Assembly: GCA_948099385.1 (NCBI GenBank)
Contig: CANUEZ040000167.1
Location: 1,756,001 to 1,820,000 of the forward strand
Direction: 5' to 3'
DNA: 64,000 nt
DNA from: Fasciola hepatica
Taxonomy: Eukaryota; Platyhelminthes; Trematoda; Plagiorchiida; Fasciolidae
This document shows, piece by piece, positions 57,532 to 64,000 of the stretch. How positions within the stretch are numbered: the stretch's first letter is position 1; each line of letters opens with the position of its first letter. A program made the translations under genes and the position numbers. Under the pieces are notes generated by a model that had not been told where the DNA came from, did not search any database, and worked only from the letters and a program-made list of their open reading frames with translations.

Positions 57532-58929
57532 TCAGTCATTCGAATTCGATAGAAAGTGACAACGCGATCGCCACTGCTCGCGGTTCGCTGCCATATCCTT
57601 CAACGTCTCCAGCCAACTGGTAGATGGATCTTTTGGACCCCAACCACGAAGACGTGAAGCACCTACTTTTCCTAAGTCTGCTGTACATTTCCTCATTCCT
57701 CGCTGCCACGTCATCTGTTGACCTCCACGTGGTCTCTTCCACTCCCTAGGAGGAACGGAGAGTAGGACACGGTACGGTAGACGTGTGTTTGACATACGTA
57801 ACACGTGTCCCAACCAACGGAGTCTACTAAGTTGGATACACTGTGACAAAACGTCCTCCGAATTAGTACCCAATACTCGCTTTCTGACCTCAGCATTGCC
57901 TACTCGGCTATTCCACCCAATCTTAGCGATACTACGTAAACATCGATGGTCGAAAACCTCAAGACGACAAATATCTTCAGCACACAGACTCCAAATTTCG
58001 CAACCATACAACAAAACTGAACGCACAGTGGCACAGTATACACGACCTTTCAACTTCAGTGAAATATCGGATCGGCGCCACAAGTGCTTCAGTCCAGCGT
58101 ACGCCACTCGATTCTTGGATATGCGCGTGCTCACCTCTACTACTGTGCTCCCATCGGTCGTCACGCTGCTACCGAGGTAGGTGAAGCGGTCGACAAATGA
58201 CAGCACCTCCCCATCGAGCATCAACCTCGGAATCGTTGATGTCCAGTCTTGTAACATCACCTTGCACTTTGAAGGTGCAAAGCGCATGCCGAATGGAGCT
58301 ACAGCTCTTGTGAGATTATCTAGTGCACGCTGAGCATGTTCCGTGGATTCGAACAAGCAGACAACGTCGTCTGCGTAATCTAGGTCACATAGCTTTTCAA
58401 TATCTCCTACTTCGACGCCTACATCCTGAAGATTTTGCAAAGCACTCTCCATTATTTCGTCCATGACGAAGTTGAACAGGAATGGAGACAAAGGGCATCT
58501 CTGTCGAACACCACTGGTCGTTTCGAACCGACCGGATACTTCAACGTAAACCCTGACACGGCCATAAGTATGAGAATACAATGATCTCAGTAGGTTCACG
58601 AACTTCTGGGGCATACTTTTACGATGAAGAGTATTGAAAAGCGCTGTTCGGTCAACTGAATCGAAGGCGCCTTTCAGGTCTAAGAAAATCATTATTGTTG
58701 GTCGGCGGTGCGTGTGACGCGTTTCAAGTAATCGGCGAAGAGTAAAAATCTGGTCGATACATCCTCGACCTGGGCGGAATCCAGCCTGCTGTTCGCGAAC
58801 ATTCCTCTCGCGAGCCGGTGTAAGACGGTACAGTAGAATTGAGGCTAGTACTTTGGTGACCATCGGAATTAAGCCAATCCCATGATGATTACTAGTCATT
58901 GAGTATTCCCTTCTTGAAGAAGGGAACAA
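57532..58929 (-). CDS. RTE-A reverse transcriptase, longest open copy
   Basis: 465 open codons. NHHGIGLIPMVTKVLASILL, GFRPGRGCIDQIFTL, FLDLKGAFDSVDR, GVRQRCPLSPFLFN (Arg for the usual Gly), LDYADDVVCLFE, GMRFAPSKCKVMLQDW, a tether with WSLCAEDICRLEVFDHR, and the C-terminal RLRWLGHVLRMSNTR and WLETLKDMAANREQW. All three catalytic aspartates are present. The finger domain upstream of 58929 and the endonuclease are out of frame, so the full polyprotein is not open. The strand and position inside RTE-B show it arrived later. Confidence 0.85.
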   Translation of the reverse strand: MFPSSRREYSMTSNHHGIGLIPMVTKVLASILLYRLTPARERNVREQQAGFRPGRGCIDQIFTLRRLLETRHTHRRPTIMIFLDLKGAFDSVDRTALFNTLHRKSMPQKFVNLLRSLYSHTYGRVRVYVEVSGRFETTSGVRQRCPLSPFLFNFVMDEIMESALQNLQDVGVEVGDIEKLCDLDYADDVVCLFESTEHAQRALDNLTRAVAPFGMRFAPSKCKVMLQDWTSTIPRLMLDGEVLSFVDRFTYLGSSVTTDGSTVVEVSTRISKNRVAYAGLKHLWRRSDISLKLKGRVYCATVRSVLLYGCEIWSLCAEDICRLEVFDHRCLRSIAKIGWNSRVGNAEVRKRVLGTNSEDVLSQCIQLSRLRWLGHVLRMSNTRLPYRVLLSVPPREWKRPRGGQQMTWQRGMRKCTADLGKVGASRLRGWGPKDPSTSWLETLKDMAANREQWRSRCHFLSNSND

Positions 58930-59178
58930 TCAACGACTCACTCCATATTAACGGAATACGCTCCCCGTTCCAAATGTCACAGAGCAAAGCGGTAAGTGAT
59001 TTTATCAAAACATTTCACCCAGTTTGAAACGAACTGAGAGAAGTTCGTCGGTACCTGCCACTTTCCCTCGCTTTAGTGATCGAATGCATGACTCTAGTTC
59101 TACTTCCGATGGGGGCTCAAGTGATACCACCCAAGAAGTCACAGTTGTTGACACGGGAGTAACTACACTAGTGTGCGG

Positions 59179-60836
59179 TTAGCTAAACTGTTCCTTGAAG
59201 TATTCGGCCCATCGGTCAAGCCTTTGCTGTTTGCCATGGATGGGTTCTCCATTTCTATCCCAAATCGTTTCACTGACCTGGATGCGCCATCCACCGGTGT
59301 CACGAATAGGTTTGAACAGTTTCTGACTGTTACCTGAAGCAGCTGTCACTTCCATTTCTTCGGCTACCTTGACCCACCAATTTTCTCGATCATTCTTAAG
59401 GCATTTCGTAACTTCCTTCTGTAGATTTCTTAGTATCTTATTCATCTCCTTACAGTTCGAGAGCTGACGCTTTTGCTCCATTATACTCAGCGACTCTTGT
59501 GAGATCCAGTGTCTTTGATGGCAAAACCAGCTGCCACATTCATCGCCTGTTTGATATGGGCCCAGTGTTCATCTACATTACTGTTCGTCATATATCCTAG
59601 CTCATGTGCTAAACTCGGTTCACAACGAGTGAGTACTTCCGGATCACACAAACGCTGCACGGCTAATCGGGTTTGCGGTTTGCGACGACTAACATGGAGC
59701 TAGAGAGATAATCGCATTAAAGCTAATGCATGGTCGGAATCTACGTACGTGGAAAAGTAAGATATACAGTTCTGAACAGAACTGCACCACCGGTAGCTTA
59801 CAGCGATATGACCAATTTGACTCAAAGTACCTGTAGAGTTAGAGCGCCATGTCGCTGTGCGACGCGAGCTATGCCGGAAATTGGTGCTAGACAAGAACAA
59901 TCGATTGTCTGCACAAAATTGGAGAAGCCTATCCCCGTTATCTGTACACTCAGCAGGTAAAGCACAACACCCAGCTAAACAAGCTTCTGACGCACTGAGT
60001 TTGCCAACTTGTGCATTGAAGTCATCAGCTAGCACTACAATGTCAGAACCTTTACTGCTGCGAACGAGAGTGGCAAGGGCATCATAGAACTCATCTTTCT
60101 GCAAGTCTGAGCTGCAGTCCGTTGGGGCGTACGCCGAGATCACAAACAAGTTGCGCTTAACACAACTATCCTTTCGAACGCCGACTAACCTCTGGAGTCT
60201 CACAGTACATAAACGACTGTTAATCGGGATCCAGTCTAAAAGGGCAGCCTCAGCCTTCTCAGTCAAGACTATTCCTACACCACGTTGACCCACAGCTTCA
60301 GCTACTTCGTCTCCTGAGGTGCGCAGAATATACCTCGATGAGATACCAGGAGCAGTTAGTTGAATTACACTGCTCGATTCCTGTATACGCGTTTCACTTA
60401 AGCAGCAGACGTCAATCTTCAGAGAATCTAATGTGAGGGCTAGGCACGCCTACTGACCGGCCTGCATGAGTGTACGCATGTTGAAGGAGCCGAGATTCAG
60501 AGGCTGACGGGGCTCGAGAAAATGTGAGTGACAACACAGAGGATTATTCCCGACACTATTCGACAGTGAATCGTTGCGAGTATTGACCGTGTTATCAATG
60601 GGAGCATTACGAATGGATACATGGGGCAAAGATAGGTGGTTAGGGACAGAAGACAAAGGTTGTAAAAAAGAGAGGGAACTCTGAGCAGTAGCACACTTAT
60701 CACTACCCACCCTGCTCGATGCAATGGGCAGCGCGGTCCTGATTAGCCTGCGCGACGACCGATGCAGTATGGAATTCCTTGTATTCGTGTAGTTCATGGG
60801 AGATGTTGGACGGGTACTGCTAGGGTGTCCAGCCAC
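59179..60836 (-). pseudogene. RTE-A endonuclease and linker, copy 3
   Basis: 60836-60450: leader MAGHPSSTRPTSP to LGSFNMRTLMQAGQ, then a stop. 60293-59700: GVGIVLTEKAE, FVISAYAPTDCSSDLQKDEF (this copy keeps the region that is frameshifted in copies 1 and 2), LADDFNAQVG, LFLSSTNFRHSS, LSQIGHIAV (Gly for the Asp of SQIDH), DSDHALA. 59481-59179: linker VTKCLKNDRENWW. It is disabled by stops and by the IGH change. Confidence 0.83.
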
Positions 60837-61025
60837 AAAGCAGGAGAACGATTAGGGTCCTCATCCAAAGCCTTTGGTTCTAACAAGAACCTATCCGCAA
60901 GGCAGCGGGATGACTTAGTGGAAGCTCATTTGCTTGGATCAATTATTCTTCCACTGATTTTGCCGATTGAGTTGCCAGCTCAGATCGACCCCAACTTGAA
61001 GAATCAGGAGACTGGACTTTGTCTG

Positions 61026-61664
61026 ACCTCAATATCAAAACCTTGTGTTGGCAGGGGAAACTCTAGCTGAAGTGGATAAATTTTGTTACCTAGGCATTTA
61101 CATCTCACCAGGTGGACAGATATCAGATGAAGTGTCATCGCATATACAGAAGGCCCGTTTGGCTTTTGCCAACCTCAGTCATCTGTGGCGTCGGCGTGAC
61201 ATCCGATTGTCTGTTAAGGGTAGAGTGTACAATGCGGTGGCTAGGTTCGTTCTTTTATACGGATCAGAAACATGGCTGGTAAGGATAGAAGAAGACTGTC
61301 GGTGTTTGAGCATCGAAGTCTCTGTAGCATTGCCCGAGTATGGTGGTAACACCGTATAACGAATGCTGAGATTGGGCAAAAGGTGTTGGGAATCAGAAGT
61401 CAGTCTCTGAATCAAGTACTGAGTCTTAACAGGTTAAGGTGAATGGGACATGTGTTACGCATGCCCACGGATAGACTTCCTCAGCGTGCACTTTTCTCTG
61501 AGACAGGCGCTGATTGGAAGGTAGGTCAAGGTGGTCAGTCCACGACATGGCAAAAAGGTATGAAAACCTTGACCAGTGGACTTGGCCACGTAGGACATGT
61601 TAGACTTCTAGGCTGAGGTCCACGCGACCCACCTACCAAATGGTTGGAAACGATAAGTGATATG
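61026..61664 (+). mobile_element. RTE-B LINE copy 2, 3' part
   Basis: Resumes after the nested RTE-A at ACCTCAATATC. It encodes LAGETLAEVDKFCYLGIYIS, RVYNAVARFVLLYGSETW, then a stop after GGNTV (shared with copy 1) and the GHVLRMPTDRLPQ block. It matches 24128-24760. Confidence 0.88.
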
Positions 61665-61916
61665 TCTAGGTGTCGCGGTCAGTGACGTAGCTGCATTTGG
61701 ACTCTTTCCTTGTCGTCTTGATTTTCCCTTGATACTTTGACATTTTTGAATCTTTATGACTATGCTTCTATTCTTTTTACCCTTCACCGGAAGGTAGCAA
61801 CCGAAACCAGAGCACAGACGTGCGAGGTTAATGGTTGAATAAACTGAAGTGAACTGAACTGGACGTTCATACAAGACAGCATTAGTAAACCTGGAGCGAG
61901 ACTCAACGGTCACTCC
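61665..61916. other. Sequence between RTE-B and the Penelope tails
   Basis: No motif recognised; includes AATAAACTGAAGTGAACTGA near 61839. Confidence 0.4.
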
Positions 61917-62098
61917 TCACATCATAGCAGAGGGGCACAATGTAGATTACAAAAACATCAAAATACTCCAACCTGGATCCAGGATGTGCGCTGCGGGGAA
62001 GTACGCTGGAGGATTTGTGGAAGAATACCGTACTCGGCTTGTGCCAGGCGCAGTGATGGGACAGAGATATCCGAAATTTGGACAGTCCCAGTCTCACT
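61917..62098 (+). pseudogene. Penelope GIY-YIG tail, first of two
   Basis: HIIAEGHNVDYKNIKILQPG matches the GH.IDYKNTKVF block of the GIY-YIG domain and of the next copy; what follows is out of register. The frame stops at 62098. Confidence 0.5.
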
Positions 62099-62215
62099 GA
62101 AGAAGTATCCGAAAGGTCCTAAGCTAGTTGACTTCACCAACATCAATGCGTATGGTGTGAAACATAACTAATTAATCACTTCAATGTCAGGACCGAGTGA
62201 GGTTGAGAGTGGATC

Positions 62216-62378
62216 GAGGGGTACAGCATAGACTACAAAAACACAAAGGTCTTCCAGCGCAGACTGAAAACATGTATTGAGCCCTTGTATTTCGAAGCAC
62301 TGGCAATTAGCACCCACCCCGCATGTGTCAACCGAAATGACGGGCAGAGATTCCCGGAATTGGGACCGCACTGACTTC
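62216..62378 (+). pseudogene. Penelope GIY-YIG tail, second of two
   Basis: IDYKNTKVFQRRLKTCIEPL, FEALAISTHPACVNRNDG and FPELGPH then stop: the Arg/Glu helix and the C-terminal NRNDG block of Penelope endonucleases. It is followed within 200 bases by the stem-loop motif at 62540-62605. Confidence 0.6.
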
Positions 62379-62539
62379 ACTAACGAATAAGCAGCCCAGC
62401 GGTCACATCGACCGTTGACCTCGTCATCCCTACCCGGGATAACGGGAGCCGGTGTGACTAAAATCTAATTAAAGTAATTGACGAACGATTAAACACACAC
62501 ACCTACACTTCCGCTGACTTGATACTGATTTCTCAGGGT

Positions 62540-62605
62540 CATTTGGTTGTAAAACTGACTTGAAAAAGGTTACCCACAGTAATCGAAATGTCGAGTCATA
62601 ATTTT
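62540..62605 (+). ncRNA. Hammerhead-like stem-loop motif in Penelope terminus, copy a
   Basis: CATTTGGTTGTAAAACTGA, then CTTGAAAAA. GGTTAC (62568-62573) pairs with GTAATC (62579-62584), and GAAATG follows. The position of stem II and the following GAAA fits a hammerhead layout, but CTTGAAA replaces CUGAUGA, so activity is doubtful. Confidence 0.4.
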
Positions 62606-62673
62606 TTCACCGACAACGAAGCGTTATCGACATCGTATTTGCTCATTTAATCACTTACCCACAACACAAATGG

Positions 62674-62676
<3 letters not shown>

Positions 62677-62714
<38 letters not shown>
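62677..62714. repeat. CA microsatellite
   Basis: About 38 bases of alternating CA between the two stem-loop motifs. Confidence 0.95.
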
Positions 62715-62717
<3 letters not shown>

Positions 62718-62754
62718 AAACATCACGTGAAGTGTGGATGTTCCCTTAGAGCCA

Positions 62755-62815
62755 TTAGATTGTAAAATTGCCTTGAGAACGGTTAGCCACGGTAACCGAA
62801 ACGTTGACAATTACA
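62755..62815 (+). ncRNA. Hammerhead-like stem-loop motif in Penelope terminus, copy b
   Basis: ATTAGATTGTAAAATTG, then CTTGAGAA. CGGTTA (62780-62785) pairs perfectly with TAACCG (62793-62798), followed by GAAACGTTG. The stem is kept with different bases from copy a, suggesting selection on pairing. Confidence 0.45.
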
Positions 62816-64000
62816 CCTACCAGCAACGCTATTATCAACATTATAGCCTACACAATAAGACAACGTATGGCCCATCGAAGTTTGGATACACTCCCTACAT
62901 CGTTTGGTCTGGATACTTACAGACTCATACGATAGGTTATATATAATTTCTCGTTTGACATGTTGCAGTGAATTTAGGATAAAGGAATCCATGCCGACGA
63001 TGCGGACTTAAGACACCGTCTTCATTGACAGTGTAACCCTATTCAGGAAATTTCTCCCACAGATTAGTAGTTCTATAAACCGAATAGATTACTTTCATCG
63101 CAAGACCGCAGGATTCATTGAAACCTCAGGGTCAGTTTCTTATGGTGAACCAACAGAACCAGTACCTGGTCTTAATCGCTCTAATGTAGAGGCTTTTTGA
63201 AAAGTACAAACCCCGACCGTATTCTCGACTGTCTCCCAGAACATCGAATTCGCAGAGACCATTGTGAGCTTCTAGTTCACGCAAATTGTTCTGTTTCATT
63301 CTACACCATAATACAACGGCCGACTGGCTTGCAAAAGAGAATCGGCAATCACGACTCTGAGATTGGGACTTGTGAACCACGAGGTCCCCGTTGTTCAAAC
63401 CTTCTCTTGAGTAAGATGAAAGTGGCATTCATTATCATCACTAACGTGGACCGGCGGTGATTGGGTGCTCTATACTTGACACCGCTGGACCACCACGCTG
63501 TATCACCAAACACTGAAAGGATGCATCGCTCCATTATCACAGATACGGACTGCAAGCGTATTTGCTGGGGCATCGATAGACGGCCTGTGAGGGCATGGTC
63601 CGACACTTTGTTCGATGGACGGTCTAGTCTGTGTCAGCATCGGCTCCTACCGAGCCCACGAAAACACGAACGGCAAGACAGCCGATCGATGGCGTGGATC
63701 GAGAAACGAGACGAATCCTGTCAGCTGCATTTAGGCCTCAAGGTGTAGTCGCCCACACCAGTCGGACCAATGCGTTGTATCAACGAGTGGGCGTATGTGA
63801 CAGCGACCTATATGTTCTTTGTTTTTACTAACGAAACTAGATAATTTTGAGGCAGATCTGAGTTTTCACAAGAGTTAGCGGGACGGTACAAAACACGGCC
63901 TAGTTTCGTTTGCGGACAGCACGTCTTCGTCTGTCCAAAATCGATGGCAAAGCTCAGGCCAGCTAAGCGGGTCGATAGTCAAGTCAGTTCGTGACGAAAC
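62816..64000. other. No recognisable gene
   Basis: Short frames only. No motif, splice structure or known repeat was identified up to the window end. Confidence 0.4.

Larger units (their letters stand above)
57339..61025 (-). mobile_element. RTE-A LINE copy 3, nested in RTE-B
   Basis: Reverse orientation, 3.69 kb. The 3' end at 57339 reads on the minus strand CGATGCCAATGATGATA, the short terminal repeat. The 5' end is at CTTTGTCTG (61025). It is flanked by ACCTCAAT on both sides, and joining the flanks restores the RTE-B sequence seen at 24105-24135. This is the best preserved RTE-A reverse transcriptase in the window. Confidence 0.9.

Overview
The window is eukaryotic, repeat-dense DNA. It holds one complete spliced host gene, the start of a second, and many decayed retroelements. 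The gene shows GT-AG introns, a 47-nt first intron and very large later introns. The repeats are RTE-type LINEs, a Ty3/gypsy element with a CsRn1-like nucleocapsid, Penelope-like elements and tRNA-derived SINEs. Together these suggest a parasitic flatworm, most likely a digenean trematode. This is inference from repeat and gene style; no species can be named from the sequence alone.

Host genes. On the plus strand, seven exons between 3716 and 26858 join in frame into a 498-residue TRMT11 homologue, the catalytic subunit of the tRNA guanosine-10 N2-methyltransferase. It has an N-terminal THUMP-like part, a SAM-binding motif I and a DPPY catalytic motif. Intron 2 (11.5 kb) starts with GC instead of GT and carries a whole gypsy element and an RTE element. 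Introns 4 and 6 also carry LINE pieces. On the minus strand at 40005-40542, two exons of an unrecognised protein with a ubiquitin-interacting-motif-like helix are visible.

Repeats by region. 1-2763: 5' half of an RTE-like LINE (RTE-C, minus) plus scraps of other LINEs. 3355-5655: small repeats, a SINE, a Penelope-type terminal motif and a detached LINE 5' UTR. 7289-11261: gypsy element with short LTRs. 11540-14897: RTE-A copy. 18369-19300: RTE-A tail and another detached 5' UTR. 23049-24800: RTE-B copy. 29400-31862: second, heavily mutated gypsy-like element. 31863-35563: RTE-A copy (minus). 35564-38640: LINE tails, long TA microsatellites with a hairpin, and SINEs. 43606-43876: inverted pair of hammerhead-ribozyme-like sequences. 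47400-49880: LINE of a different clade (minus). 50880-55330: cluster of Penelope-like fragments, including a head-to-head inverted pair. 55331-61664: RTE-B interrupted by a nested RTE-A copy (57339-61025) flanked by an 8-bp duplication. 61917-62815: Penelope GIY-YIG tails followed by ribozyme-like terminal motifs.

The LINE copies belong to a few families. RTE-A has three long copies and two tails. RTE-B has two copies that share the same disabling lesions. RTE-C appears as one coding copy and two 5'-UTR-only copies. Most retroelement reading frames are broken; the RTE-A reverse transcriptase at 57532-58929 is the longest open one. The most unusual observations are the hammerhead-like inverted pair, the Penelope terminal stem-loops, the GC-AG intron in TRMT11 and the dated nested insertion.
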